Shown here one piece after another: positions 54,322-64,000 of a stretch of DNA of 64,000 nt. How positions within the stretch are numbered: the stretch's first letter is position 1; each line of letters opens with the position of its first letter. The notes under the pieces were generated by a model. It did no database searches and was not told the DNA's origin. It was given only the letters and a program-made list of their open reading frames with translations. The translations under genes and the position numbers were made by a program. Origin of the DNA: Pseudomonas farsensis (lineage in GTDB: Bacteria > Pseudomonadota > Gammaproteobacteria > Pseudomonadales > Pseudomonadaceae); the NCBI RefSeq assembly GCF_014268805.2, contig NZ_JABWRF020000001.1:682001-746000 (forward strand), given 5' to 3'.

Positions 54322-56474
54322 TCACCCAGAAACACTGCGCTCCACAACATCCCCACCCCCGGCCGTGACCACCTGCACCGACAAGCGCGGTGTGGCAAGG
54401 TCCAGCCCGGCTTCGTCAAGCTGGCGCTTGAGCGCCAGGTTGAACGCCCGCGACACTTCCCACTGCTTGATCGGCGCGGTCTTGAAGCGGGCGCGCAGTA
54501 CTGCCGAGCCTGACTCGAAACTCTCCACACCCTGCAACTCCAGCGGTGACCAGATGTTGCGGCGCATCAGCGGGTCGCTGCGCAGCTTCTGGCCCACCTC
54601 GCGCACCAGCGTGATGGCTTGGTCGATGTGCATGTTGTGCGGAATGGCGACGCGGAAGATCGCGTAGCCGAACTCGCGGGAGTAGTTCTTGATGCTCTTG
54701 ATTTCGCTGAACGGGATGGTATGCACGATACCGTCGATATCACGCAGGCGCACGGTGCGGATGGTCAGGCCCTCGACCGTGCCTAGGTGGCCGCCGACAT
54801 CGACATAATCGTCGATGGCCAGGCTGTCTTCGATGATGATGAACAGCCCGGTGATCAGGTCGGCAACCAACGATTGCGCGCCAAAACCGATCGCCAGGCC
54901 GATTACACCGGCACCGGCCAGCAGTGGCGTGACGTTCATGCCCATGTTGGCCAAGGCCACGATGACCGCAATGAGGAAGATCGCCACGAACAGCACGTTG
55001 CGGATCAGCGGCATCATGGTTTGTGCGCGGGCATTGGCCTGCCCGCGGCGTGAGCGCACCAACGCGTGGTGCACGGCGGTGTCGGCAAGAATCCACACCA
55101 GCCACGCCACAATCAAGGTGCCGGCCAGGCCCAGCAGGCGCAGGCTGATTTCGTGGCCGTCGCCCTCGGCGAAGCGGATCATCGACAGGCCCCAGACGCG
55201 CAGCCCGAGTTCGATGAAGAACAGCCACACCAGCAAGTGCGCCAGCGCGTAACCGAAGTTGCGCAGCCGCTCGGTGTACACCTCCTGGCGCCGGTTGACG
55301 CGCTTGGGGTTGGCGGCGTGGCGGCGCACCAGGCCGTTGAGCACCATGCACAGCACCACCAGCACCGTGCACATCAGCGACTGGCGCAGGGCGGTGCTGG
55401 TGTCGCCGGCCGAGACGAAGGTGGCGAACAGCGAAATGGCCACCAAAATCAGCGCCGGGATGTACCAGAAGCTGCCAAGGATCTCGATGGTGTCGCTCAG
55501 CGTGCGCCGGGTCAGGCGCCGGGACAGCGGCTGGTTACGGATCAGGTGGGCGATGGGGCGGCGAAAACGCAGGATGAACAGCCCGGTGCACAGTGCGGCG
55601 ATGACGTTTGCCAGGGTGGCCAGGGCATGGGCCAGGTGGATACCCAAGGCTGCCGTCAGGCGCGGGTCGCTCAGCGCCTCGCCGAAGGCTGCAAAGCTGC
55701 CGATCAGCCACAGTGGCCGGAACGCCCGGTGCCGCAGGATGTAGAGCGCGCGGTGGCGGTGCGGGCCGTCGAGCAGCGAGAAGGCAATCACGCAGATCGC
55801 CGAGAACAGCGTACCGACCACCAAGGCGTAGGCCAGCACCATGGCCATGGATTTGCCCAGTGACGAAGGCAGGGCAAAGCTCAGGTAGACGGTAATGACC
55901 AGCGCCACCAGCCACGGCCCGAGCTTGCGCAGGGCAAAGCGCACCAGGTCCCAGGGCCGTGGATGCTGCGGCAGTTCCTCGGTCAGCCCAAAGCGCACCC
56001 GCACCCGGTGGCCGACCCAGTTGAAGGTGTAGGCCAGCACGCTCCACAGCGCAATCACGGCGGCAAAGCCGAACAGAATTGCCGGCCACTGATGCACCGG
56101 CACCACCAGGGCTGCCAGTTCATCCTGGGCCAGGTCGATTTCTTCGGACCAGCGCACGAACGGGCTGGCGTCACCGCTGAACTGCTGTTCGAAGTCATGC
56201 AGCGCACCGCCGATCAGCCCAAGCACGCCTTGCTCGACGCTGGGCTGCGATTGGCGGGTGGCATCGCGCAGCTTCTTGAGGTCGGCCAGCAGTTTTGCCC
56301 GTTGCTGGTCGTTCTCAAGGTTCTTGATCACCTCATCCAGCGATTTGCCCAACGGCTCGCTGGCTTGTGGCTGCGCGGGCGCGCTGCTACCCAGCAGCCC
56401 CGCAAGCCGGCGGCGTGGGTGGGGGTGACGAACAGCAGTAGCAGAAGGGCAAGGCAACGCAGAAATGCAGGCAC
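54322..56474 (-). pseudogene. MscS-family mechanosensitive channel (one frameshift near the signal peptide)
   Basis: From GTG 56474 (after TGAGG) a signal peptide VPAFLRCLALLLLLFVTPTH is followed by a break near 56410. One G restored in the run before CTGCTGGGTAGC gives a continuous protein of about 717 residues. It has a periplasmic N-terminal part, roughly eleven hydrophobic segments, and the MscS core: the pore helix near ALANMGMNVTPLLAGAGVIG, then AIGFGAQSLVADLITGLFII, and the beta domain (DDYVDVGGHLGTVEGLTIRT). It belongs to the large multi-helix MscS group (YbiO/YjeP-like) that protects against osmotic downshock. Confidence 0.87.
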
Positions 56475-56518
56475 CGGGAAATCTACCTCAGGCAAAACGT
56501 TTGCCCGAGTGTAGAGGT

Positions 56519-56686
56519 TTATGTGGGCAGTTTCTCCAGGATCTTCCAGCAGGTCAGGCCAAAGATGCCCAAGGTACCCAGCCACATCATCAGCACCCCG
56601 ACATTGCGCTCACGCAGGCCGAAGCCGATGGTCAGCAGCATGAGGAACAGGAAAACCGGGACGAACAGTGACAGGAACGGGGACAT
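56519..56686 (-). CDS. Small membrane protein
   Basis: The 55-residue protein starts MSPFLSLFVPVFLFLMLLTI and has two hydrophobic segments separated by a short charged turn (GLRERN). ATG 56686 has AAGGA ten bases upstream; the frame continues to 56761 but without signals. It is 44 bases before the MscS gene on the same strand, so co-transcription is likely. Function is unknown. Confidence 0.65.
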   Translation of the reverse strand: MSPFLSLFVPVFLFLMLLTIGFGLRERNVGVLMMWLGTLGIFGLTCWKILEKLPT

Positions 56687-56929
56687 GGCAGGGGTCCTTC
56701 TGCGGTATCGGAGTGTTTCTACAAGCTTAGCCCGCATGGGGTGGCAAAGGGGATGCGTCACAAATTATTTACTGTTTTGGGCTATGCGGGGAAATTTCCC
56801 ACAACTTTCTCAGAATAATTTCCTATAGGAAAATCGGGCGGGGCCGATAAAGCGTTCACCACACATTGCATAGTGGTTGGCGCGAGCGAAGCAGCGTTTT
56901 AGAACACGCTATTTATTGGAGGATCTGCC

Positions 56930-57703
56930 ATGAAAGTACTGCCTGTAACAGTTTCGCTTCCGGCACTGCCCGTCACTGTTTTACGTTCATCCCCAGTCAG
57001 CAGCAGTTGCCGGTCGTTGACGGCGATCAGGTCAGCCTCTCAGAACAGAGCCTTGCCACAGCCAAGACCAAGAATGAGATATGGGCGTTGCATGCGCGGA
57101 TCTATGGCCCCAGAGGGCTGGATCAGCAAGTTGGGAATGAGTACCGTACTCTAGGTGAGCACGCGTTCAAAAGCTTGGCGCCTCCGGAGGATTATGGCCC
57201 CGTCGATGCACAGCGTTTCACCAAAACTCTGCGGTATCTCGACGGCATATATAAACTTTCGGGGTGGAGACCAAGTTTGATGAGAACCCATTCTGGGGAA
57301 TGGGGCGGGGTGAACTAGCGGCCATTGAAATGGATGAGGCAGGCTACACTAAGGAAGAGCGTTATGCCGCTTTTAGGGCGAAAGGAGCGTTGGATAATAT
57401 GTTCTTCACCCGTCTTGCTGAATATACGACTAGCACCCATGATCATAGGCCGATGGAAAAAGGCTATCTCGAATATCTGGATAACCTGACCCCCGTAGAG
57501 CGCCTCAATTATCCAGACAATGAACGGGCGGCCGTTGCCGCCAGGCTTGCCCATGCAGAGGAAGAGCAAGGCAGCCTCCCTCAGGCTTCTCTCTGTGGAA
57601 ATATATTAATTGGGACCCAAAGGGCCGCTGTAACCGCGAGGTCTTAGCAGACGCGACGGTAGTTGAACCCACTTCTTCAGCCCAGTCACGCACGGACGTA
57701 TAA
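56930..57703 (+). pseudogene. Unknown protein, paralogue of the gene at 58352 (three frameshifts)
   Basis: ATG 56930 has a strong GGAGG. Three single-base restorations (T in the run near 56981, T near 57258, G near 57584) give a continuous protein of about 258 residues: IWALHARIYGPRGLDQQVGN, YGPVDAQRFTKTLRYLDGIY, EYLDNLTPVERLNYPDNERA, and FSLWKYINWDPKGR near the end. The same blocks occur in order in the intact protein at 58352, so the two are paralogues. No known domain was recognised. Confidence 0.7.
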
Positions 57704-57880
57704 GCAACCATTTGTATGCAGAAGTGTGGGCGAGGTAGAGGGTGCTAAATCTGACGCTTGCAGGTGAAACGTCCTACGCATTTATCAGACTCACGTCCTA
57801 CACAGAAATACACACTCGAGTCGATACAGCGGTGAGTGCCGGCGGAATAACCCGCTCGGCTCGACTTAGGATGATTTATC

Positions 57881-58305
57881 ATGCACAGAATGAAAGCTCT
57901 TACTTTGCTTGTACTATGGATTATCAGTGGCTACGCATTTGCTCAAAACACTACTACTACAAGGTGTCGATCGATAATCAGACTACAGGCACTGCGAAAT
58001 TTACCCATGAATACCTACTTGGTGTGTCTGAACCGGGTATGGCTGAAGTGTTCTCGGGCGATACGCGCACTTTCGTGGTTACCAGTCTTGCTGATTCTGT
58101 ATCTGGTATGCGGTTTGTTTATACATCAGGACAAAAACAATGCCGGTTTTCAGCCTCGCACTCTGCTCAGTTTCCGAATCCTGGGGCAGTATGGAAGAAA
58201 GAAGCCGCTTCAATAGGGAAAGTGCGCGCGACATGTTTGGCTCAGCTTGAGCAGGCAGATTTCAACATGCCGCACAACTACTCGGTTCGTTTCACTATCA
58301 AGTGA
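57881..58305 (+). pseudogene. Small secreted protein (one frameshift)
   Basis: The protein begins with a signal peptide (MKALTLLVLWIISGYAFAQN) and continues in the next frame after a break near 57960 as KVSIDNQTTGTAKFTHEYLL to MPHNYSVRFTIK, about 141 residues with two Cys. The mature part looks beta-rich. It lies between the two paralogous unknown genes and may be their exported partner. No family was recognised. Confidence 0.65.
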
Positions 58306-58351
58306 CCCAACGCGGGGCATTTGTGCCCCGCCCTCTAATGACAGGTGAACC

Positions 58352-59161
58352 ATGAAGATCAATCCATCTCCTCAAGGTGCAGTAACTTGGAAAGCCCCCG
58401 CGCAACCTCAATCACCTCCCGTCCAAGCCGATAGTCCCCACACTGCATCGGCTCAAAATGACGCAGTGATCATCTCCGAGCAGGGGCGGGCTCTGGCGGT
58501 TGGGCAGCAAAGTGCTGCCGACTCACGCGCCCTTTATGAAAACGTCTATGGGGCGGCTGGCTTGGGCCAACGAGTAACTGGGCGTTTCCATGAGGCGGGG
58601 CAGGGGGCATTCACTCAAACCGATGCTCCTGAGCACTACACGCCCGATGAGGCCGAGCGTTTTCGGGCCTCCCTGGCATTTCTTGCGGGCCGCTTCAGCA
58701 ACGATCGCCAAGTGCAAAATCCGTTTGCCGGGCTGGACCGTGCTGGCCTCACCGACATAATCGAAAACGGCCAAGGGTTTTCTGATGAAGAGCGCTATAC
58801 GGCGCTGTATGCCAGGGAGGATCTTGATGAGCAGTACTTTTCGGGCGTTATGGGCTATGCACTGGAAACATCGGATGTCCGCCCGCTACGCCGTGCCTAT
58901 CTTGAATTACTCGACCAGATGTCCCCTGCCGAACGGCTGAAGTATCCGAGCAATGAGCGTGAGCAGGTTGCTGTGCGGCTAGCAGAATCGGAGCAGGCGC
59001 AGGGCACGTTACCGAGTGACTTCTCGGTCCTCGATTACATGCAATGGGCCCCCAAGGGCCGCCTGAACCTGGAAGCCTTGCTCGCCCCCACAAACCCCGA
59101 GCCTGCCCCGTCACCCGAGGCAGGCCCTGCGGGCGATCAGGGCAGTTCGCGGCTGCGGTAG
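58352..59161 (+). CDS. Unknown protein, intact paralogue of the gene at 56930
   Basis: The 269-residue soluble protein has a Pro/Gln-rich N-terminus (residues 1-40), a segment [18 protein letters not shown], then helical blocks shared with the paralogue upstream: [60 protein letters not shown], and [16 protein letters not shown]. It ends in a Pro-rich tail. There is no signal peptide or membrane segment. ATG 58352 has AGGTG nearby. The 3' end overlaps apeB on the opposite strand by 25 bases. Function is unknown. Confidence 0.75.
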   Translation: MKINPSPQGAVTWKAPAQPQSPPVQADSPHTASAQNDAVIISEQGRALAVGQQSAADSRALYENVYGAAGLGQRVTGRFHEAGQGAFTQTDAPEHYTPDEAERFRASLAFLAGRFSNDRQVQNPFAGLDRAGLTDIIENGQGFSDEERYTALYAREDLDEQYFSGVMGYALETSDVRPLRRAYLELLDQMSPAERLKYPSNEREQVAVRLAESEQAQGTLPSDFSVLDYMQWAPKGRLNLEALLAPTNPEPAPSPEAGPAGDQGSSRLR

Positions 59162-60425
59162 AACGCGTCCAGCACTTTGACCAGGTGCGCCAGGTCATGG
59201 CTGCCGCACAGCTCGCGGATGGAGTGCATGGCAAAGGTCGGCAAGCCGATATCCACCGTGCGCACACCTAGGTGGCTGGCGGTGATTGGGCCGATGGTCG
59301 AGCCGCAGCCCATGTCGCTGCGCACCACGAAGCTTTGTACCGGGACTTCTTCGGCCATGCACAGATGGCGGAAGAAGCCGGCGGTTTCGCTGTTGGTGGC
59401 GTAGCGCTGGTTATTGTTGACCTTGATGACCGGGCCGGCGTTGAGCTTGGGGCCGTGGTTGCCGTCGTGCTTGTCGGCGTAGTTGGGGTGCACGCCGTGG
59501 GCGTTGTCAGCCGACACCAGCAGCGAGCGCTGGATGGTGCGCACGTAGTCGTCGTTGTCCGGCAGCAGGCGTTGCAGGGTCTGCTCGAGCATCGGGCCGT
59601 CGGCGCCACAGGCCGAGCAACTGCCGACCTCTTCATGGTCGGTGCACACCAGTACGCAGGTTTCGTCGGTGTCGGCCGCCAGCAGTGCCTGCAACCCGGC
59701 ATAGCACGACAGCAGGTTGTCCAGGCGCGCGCCGGCGATGAAATCGCCGTTCAAGCCGATCAGTGCAGCGCCCTGGGTATCGTAGAAGCTCAGCTCGTAG
59801 TCGAGCACTACATCGGCGTTCAGGCCATGCTCGCGGGCCAGTTGCTCGGTCAGCAGCGCGCGGAAATCGACCCGTTCATCGCCTGCAACCTGGGCCAGAA
59901 TAGGCGGTAGCTCGGTCTGCGGGTTGATCTGCCAGCCTTCGTTGGCGGTGCGGTTGAGGTGGATGGCCAGGTTGGGAATGATCGCGATCGGCAGCTTGAA
60001 GTCGACCAGCTGGCTTTCGACCTTGCCGTCGCGGCGAAAGGTCACGCGGCCGGCCAGCGACAGGTCGCGGTCGAACCAGGGCGCCAGCAGCGCGCCGCCA
60101 TACACCTCGACACCCAGTTGCAAAAGCCTTGGCGCTGCAGCTCCGGTTGCGGCTTGACCCGCAGGCACGGGCTGTCGGTGTGGGCGCCGACCAGGCGAAT
60201 GCCGCTGATCAGCGGGGAGTGCTTGCCCAGCCGAATGGCAATGATCGAGGAGTCGTTACGGGTTACGAAATAGCGCCCACCAGGCACGGTGGCCCAGCTG
60301 TCACGCTCGTCCAGGCGCTGGTAGCCTGCGGCTTCCAGGCGGTGCACGAGGCTTTGGGTGGCGTGGAAGGGCGTCGGGGAGGCCTTGAGGAATTCGATCA
60401 GGCCGGCGTTCAGGGCATCGCGCAT
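59137..60425 (-). pseudogene. apeB: M18-family aspartyl aminopeptidase ApeB (one frameshift)
   Basis: The first 100 or so residues ([40 protein letters not shown]) and the remaining part ([20 protein letters not shown] onward) are in different frames; one T restored in the run near 60125 gives 429 residues, the normal ApeB length. Zinc ligands are visible: His/Asp in GAHTDSP, Asp/Glu in CTDHEEVGS, and the C-terminal His in TFAMHSIRE. It is a cytosolic metalloaminopeptidase preferring acidic N-termini. Confidence 0.9.
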
Positions 60426-60612
60426 AACTCACTCCAGATTGAGCTTCAAGCTGCAAGCCGCAAGCTTCAAGCAAAGGCAGCCCGCAGGGCAAGTGCTGCC
60501 GCGAACTACACGAGGTTTTGGGCGCTGCAAGCTTGGGCGAAGGCAGTCGGCGATGGGCCGGGCGTGGTTTGCCTGCGCTTTTTCTGGCCGCTTGCAGCTC
60601 GACACTTACCGC

Positions 60613-61248
60613 TCAGAACGGCGCAGGGCACTCGAACTTCACCCGCTGCCCGGACACCGGGTGGGTGAAACTCAGCATCGAGGCGTGCAGGCACAGCCTC
60701 TCATGGGCTGCCAGTGCTTGCGGGTTGGCGTACAGGCGGTCACCCAGCAGCGGGTGGCCGATAGACAGCATATGCACGCGCAACTGGTGCGAGCGGCCGG
60801 TGATGGGTGTCAGTTCCACGCGGCAGTAGTCGCCGCAGCGCTCGACGATACGCCAGAAGGTCAGTGCGTGTTTGCCCTGCTCGTGGTCGACCACGTGGCG
60901 GGGTTTGGTCGGCGGGTCGTAGCGCAGTGGCAGGTCGATGCTGCCGCTGTCCAGCGCCGGCTGGCCCCAGCACAGTGCGGTGTAGGCTTTTTCTGTTTCG
61001 CGGTCATGAAACTGGCGCGACAGCTCGCGGTGGCTGTCAGCATCACGGGCCAGCAGGATGATCCCGGAGGTTTCCCAGTCCAGGCGGTGCACGATCAGCG
61101 CATCGGGGTAGCCGTTTTCTTGCAGGCGGGTGATCAGGCAGTCCTTGTTGTCGTCGGCGCGGCCCGGCACCGACAGCAACAGGGTCGGCTTGTTGATCAC
61201 CAGGATCGCGGCGTCTTCGTGAAGGATCTGGATGTTCGACAGCGGCAT
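60613..61248 (-). CDS. rluA: Dual-specificity RNA pseudouridine synthase RluA
   Basis: The 211-residue enzyme starts MPLSNIQILHEDAAILVINK and has the catalytic motif HRLDWETSGIILLA (Asp near residue 55), then KAYTALCWGQPAL and the C-terminal GRSHQLRVHMLSIGHPLLGD motif. It lacks an S4 domain, as expected for RluA, which modifies 23S rRNA position 746 and tRNA position 32. ATG 61248 is chosen over the longer frame to 61335, which runs into a REP element. It is in line with minCDE, separated by that REP. Confidence 0.93.
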   Translation of the reverse strand: MPLSNIQILHEDAAILVINKPTLLLSVPGRADDNKDCLITRLQENGYPDALIVHRLDWETSGIILLARDADSHRELSRQFHDRETEKAYTALCWGQPALDSGSIDLPLRYDPPTKPRHVVDHEQGKHALTFWRIVERCGDYCRVELTPITGRSHQLRVHMLSIGHPLLGDRLYANPQALAAHERLCLHASMLSFTHPVSGQRVKFECPAPF

Positions 61249-61272
61249 GTTCAGGTGTTCTCTGCAAAGCAC

Positions 61273-61337
61273 TGTGGGAGCGGCCCTGGCCCGCGACAGC
61301 GTGGATACGCCATCGCGGGGCAAGCCCGCTCCCACAG
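61273..61337. repeat. REP palindrome between minE and rluA
   Basis: TGTGGGAGCGGCCCTGGCCC and CGGGGCAAGCCCGCTCCCAC form inverted arms 65 bases overall. It is of the GCGGGCAAGCCCGCTCCCA REP type. Confidence 0.75.
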
Positions 61338-61361
61338 GGTCAGCCTTGTAGCGCTGGAATA

Positions 61362-61615
61362 TCAGCGATCAGGCAGGGTGATGTTCAGTTCGAGGATCGA
61401 GCAGCTGCCCTGGTTTTCCAGTGCGACCTGCACGTCATCGTTGCCGATGTTGACGTATTTGCGGATCACCTCGACCAGTTCCTTCTGCAAGGCAGGCAGG
61501 TAGTCCGGCGTGCTGCGCTGACCGCGTTCGTGCGCCACGATGATCTGTAGACGCTCTTTCGCTACCGACGCGCTGGTCTGTTTCTGTCTGCCGCGAAAGA
61601 AGTCAAAAGGTTCAT
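61362..61615 (-). pseudogene. minE: Cell division topological specificity factor MinE (one frameshift at codon 4)
   Basis: Read from ATG 61615, the sequence has CTTTTGAC where CTTTTTGAC is expected. Restoring one T gives an 84-residue Min[21 protein letters not shown] at the start (membrane-targeting helix) and then [20 protein letters not shown] and a C-terminal beta-rich dimer domain ending NITLPDR. MinE displaces MinD from the membrane and drives its pole-to-pole oscillation. It starts three bases after the minD stop. A true knockout is unlikely; a sequencing error explains it. Confidence 0.9.
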
Positions 61616-61618
61616 GGT

Positions 61619-62431
61619 TTACTTGCCTCCAAACAGACGCGCGAAGAATCCTTGCTTCGGCACTTCGACGAAACGAAGTTTTACTTCCTTGCCCAACAAG
61701 CGGTCGATCGTGTCGTTGTACGCCTGGCCGGCATCGCTTTCGGTGTCGAGGATAACCGGCACACCTTGGTTGGAGGCCTTGAGCACGGCCTGCGACTCGG
61801 GGATCACGCCCTTGAGCTTGATGGCCAGGATGTCGGTGACGTCGTCGATGCTCAGCATTTCGCCGCCGGCCACACGCTCAGGGTTGTAGCGGGTGATCAG
61901 CAGGTGCTCGACGATCGGGTCTTCGTTGTTTTCGGAACGGCGCGATTTGCTCGACAGGATGCCCAGCATGCGGTCCGAGTCACGTACCGACGATACTTCG
62001 GGGTTGGTCACGACAATGGCTTCGTCGGCGAAATACATCGCCAGGTGCGCGCCTTTTTCGATACCGGCCGGGGAGTCGCAGATCACGTATTCGAACTGCT
62101 CTTTGAGTTCCATCAGGACTTTTTCGACGCCTTCGAGCGTCAGGGCGTCCTTGTCACGGGTCTGGCTTGCGGCCAGCACGTAGAGGTTCTCGAGACGCTT
62201 GTCCTTGATCAGGGCCTGCTGCAGGTTGGCTTCGCCATTGACCACGTTGACGAAGTCGTACACCACGCGGCGCTCGCAGCCCATGATCAGGTCGAGGTTA
62301 CGCAGGCCGACGTCGAAGTCGACGATGACCGTCTTGTGGCCGCGCAGGGCGAAACCGGTACCGATGGCGGCGCTGGTGGTGGTCTTGCCCACACCCCCTT
62401 TGCCGGAAGTAACCACGATGATCTTGGACAA
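61619..62431 (-). CDS. minD: Septum site-determining ATPase MinD
   Basis: The 270-residue protein is intact: [20 protein letters not shown] with the deviant Walker A motif (signature Lys in KGGVGKTT), [19 protein letters not shown], and the C-terminal amphipathic membrane-targeting helix ([12 protein letters not shown]). It recruits MinC to the membrane to block polar division. It is in a minC-minD-minE operon read leftwards. Confidence 0.97.
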   Translation of the reverse strand: MSKIIVVTSGKGGVGKTTTSAAIGTGFALRGHKTVIVDFDVGLRNLDLIMGCERRVVYDFVNVVNGEANLQQALIKDKRLENLYVLAASQTRDKDALTLEGVEKVLMELKEQFEYVICDSPAGIEKGAHLAMYFADEAIVVTNPEVSSVRDSDRMLGILSSKSRRSENNEDPIVEHLLITRYNPERVAGGEMLSIDDVTDILAIKLKGVIPESQAVLKASNQGVPVILDTESDAGQAYNDTIDRLLGKEVKLRFVEVPKQGFFARLFGGK

Positions 62432-62527
62432 GGTGTTTCACCCTAAAATAGTCGGGACAGACGTCCCTGCAAATACATGAAACGGCAACGATAAAGAAGT
62501 TGCGCTAAAAATGCCGGCAAGTATCCG

Positions 62528-63266
62528 TTAAAGACGGGTGATGTTCAACACGTCGCCGGACAGGCTGAACTGCACGGCCGTACCCCACAGTGGTTCGCGG
62601 CGCAGGTCTTCGCAGACCCGGTACTGGCCGGCGATGGAGACCATTTCCGCGGTCATCTGCAGGCAGAAGACGCGGGCTTTGGTGTCGCCTTTGATGCCAG
62701 CCAGGGCTCGCCCGCGCATGGCGCCGTACACATGGATGTTGCCATCGGCCAGAAGTTCCGCACCGGGGCTTACCGAGCCGGTCACCACCAGGTCGCCACC
62801 GGGGCATAGACCTGCTGGCCGCCGCGCACGGGCGCTGTGATGATGCGCGTCGGGCGCACTTGCGGCTCGGCCGGCGCTGGCGCAGGTTCGGGCTTGCGCA
62901 CCTCAGGCTCCGGCTCCAGCGGGCGCTCGCGCGCGCCGGAAGGCGGCAGCACCGGCAGGTCGATGGCGATCGCGGCGGCGATGTCCTCGATGCGGCTGGC
63001 ACGGATCGCCAGGGTGCGCAGGCCGTGGTGGCGGCAGACGCGCATCAACCCGGGCAGGTCGATGGCGCCTTCACCACTTGGCAGCTTGTCCAGCGCCAGT
63101 ACCAACGGCGTGTTACTGAAAAATTCGGCGCCTGAGCGACCTTGGCCGCCAGTTGGCGGTCGAGGGACTCGAGGTCGTTGCGCGCCAGTTCCAGCACGGT
63201 GATGGCAAGCATGCTGCCCTTGAGCTGGAACACGGGGGCGTTGTCGGGTGTCTGGTTGAGGCTCAT
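62528..63266 (-). pseudogene. minC: Septum site-determining protein MinC (two frameshifts)
   Basis: Three frame segments join into one MinC of 246 residues if one T is restored near 63118 (AATTTTTCAG) and one G near 62800 (CCCCGGTGG). The N-terminal FtsZ-inhibiting domain runs from [20 protein letters not shown] to [16 protein letters not shown] Pro/Glu-rich linker follows, then the C-terminal beta-helix that binds MinD ([20 protein letters not shown] to DVLNITRL). minC is nearly universal in pseudomonads, so two independent real mutations are improbable. Confidence 0.9.
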
Positions 63267-63375
63267 GGTCTGCATAGACGGCTTGTTGCGAGAAAAGTGC
63301 CCTGACTTATAGCGATAAGACTGATTGGCCGCAACCGATGTAGAATGCCCGGCCCTCGTCTTGCCGGAAGCTTCA

Positions 63376-64000
63376 ATGGAACGCCCGCGTTTTCGTACCT
63401 TCTATCTTCACCCGCAATTCTGGGCCCTGTGGCTTGGCCTTGGGCTGCTGTGGCTGATTGCCCAACTGCCTTACCGCGTGCTGCTGGGGCTGGGGCGTGG
63501 CCTGGGCGCAGTGATGTTCCGCCTGGCCGGTGAGCGCCGGCGCAGCTGCGCGCAACCTGGAGCTGTGCTTCCCGCAGCTTTCGGACGACGAACGGTTGCA
63601 TTTGCTCAAAGAAAATTTTGCGTCCACCGGCATCGCCTTCTTCGAAATGGCCATGAGCTGGTGGTGGCCAAAGGCCCGGTTGGCTCGCCTGGCCCACATC
63701 GAAGGCATCGAGCACCTGCAGGCTGCCCAGCGCGAAGGCGAGGGCGCGATCTTGATGGCGGTGCATTTCACCACGCTTGAAATCGGCGCGGCGTTGCTTG
63801 GCCAGGTGCACACCATCGACGGCATGTACCGCGAGCATGGCAACGCGGTGTTCGACTTCATACAGCGCCGTGGCCGCGAGCGCCACAACCCCGATTCGCT
63901 GGCCGTCGAGCGCGAAGACGTGCGCGGCATGCTCAAGTTGCTGCGCAAGGGCCGGGCGATCTGGTACGCACCAGACCAGGACTACGGCAGCAAGCAGAGC
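63376..64000 (+). pseudogene. Lipid A lauroyl/myristoyl acyltransferase (start only, one frameshift)
   Basis: The product starts [20 protein letters not shown], with a membrane anchor near residues 17-45, as in LpxL/HtrB proteins. The frame changes near 63540 (a two-base loss in GGCGC would restore it) and continues as NLELCFPQLSDDERLHLLKE, GEGAILMAVHFTTLEIGAAL with the HX4E catalytic motif, and YAPDQDYGSKQS, where the window ends. It transfers a secondary acyl chain to Kdo2-lipid IVA. It is divergent from minC. Confidence 0.87.

Noticed and set aside
1..64000. CRISPR arrays, insertion sequences with transposases, integrases or prophage genes
   Set aside because: No regularly spaced identical repeats, transposase, integrase or phage structural proteins were found; repeated DNA is REP-type or palindromic only.

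Overview
The window is chromosomal DNA of a fluorescent pseudomonad, most likely the Pseudomonas putida group. The evidence is high-GC coding sequence, P. putida-type REP palindromes in many intergenic gaps, and a familiar gene content and order: a fused assimilatory nitrate reductase/flavoprotein, nirBD, prc, a small-molecule ABC transporter locus, and minCDE beside a lipid A acyltransferase. All assignments come from reading the sequence and from knowledge of the families. No database search was run.

Layout. 0-12 kb is housekeeping and transport: a partial LysR regulator, bestrophin, moaA, an Lrp regulator divergent from a PLP-dependent sulfur amino acid enzyme, a chemoreceptor, an MFS/acyltransferase fusion, a guanidinium exporter under a guanidine-II (mini-ykkC) riboswitch, a BASS transporter, rdgC, and tRNA-Val plus tRNA-Asp. 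12-18.5 kb holds hscC with a convergent membrane J-protein and a DUF1266 gene, then a methionine aminopeptidase translationally coupled to a ParD-like antitoxin. 18.9-26 kb is nitrate and nitrite assimilation (nasA-type fusion, nirB, nirD). Both transcripts carry leader hairpins with ANTAR-type hexaloops, and nirB also has an intrinsic terminator directly upstream. 26-32 kb is a type VI secretion cargo module: an EagR chaperone, an Rhs/PAAR effector with a nuclease-like tip, and its immunity gene. 31.8-38 kb is a catabolic operon (hydroxyacid dehydrogenase, SDR, FAA hydrolase, MFS importer) with AraC and LysR regulators. 38-45 kb has an FKBP lipoprotein, a DUF1232 gene with paired DnaA boxes upstream, an XRE gene pair, prc, a quinone oxidoreductase and an HAD phosphatase.

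45-50.5 kb is an ABC importer with a phosphodiesterase-like hydrolase and a GntR/UTRA regulator that appears to have matching operators, a layout typical of organophosphonate or phosphoester uptake. 50.5-54 kb is visibly AT-rich and looks imported. It holds a 22-codon peptide gene, a SagB-type dehydrogenase, an AurF-like di-iron oxygenase and a Bcr/CflA-type exporter in one operon. This is the best candidate in the window for an undescribed biosynthetic system. 54-64 kb holds an MscS channel, a pair of paralogous unknown genes flanking a secreted protein, apeB, rluA, minEDC and the start of a lauroyl acyltransferase gene.

Quality warning. To the right of about 46.9 kb, eleven genes carry frameshifts, nearly all explained by loss of one base in a short homopolymer. 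Among them are minC, minE, the MscS gene and apeB. No such event was seen to the left. This is best read as uncorrected sequencing error, and these genes should be treated as probably intact in the organism.
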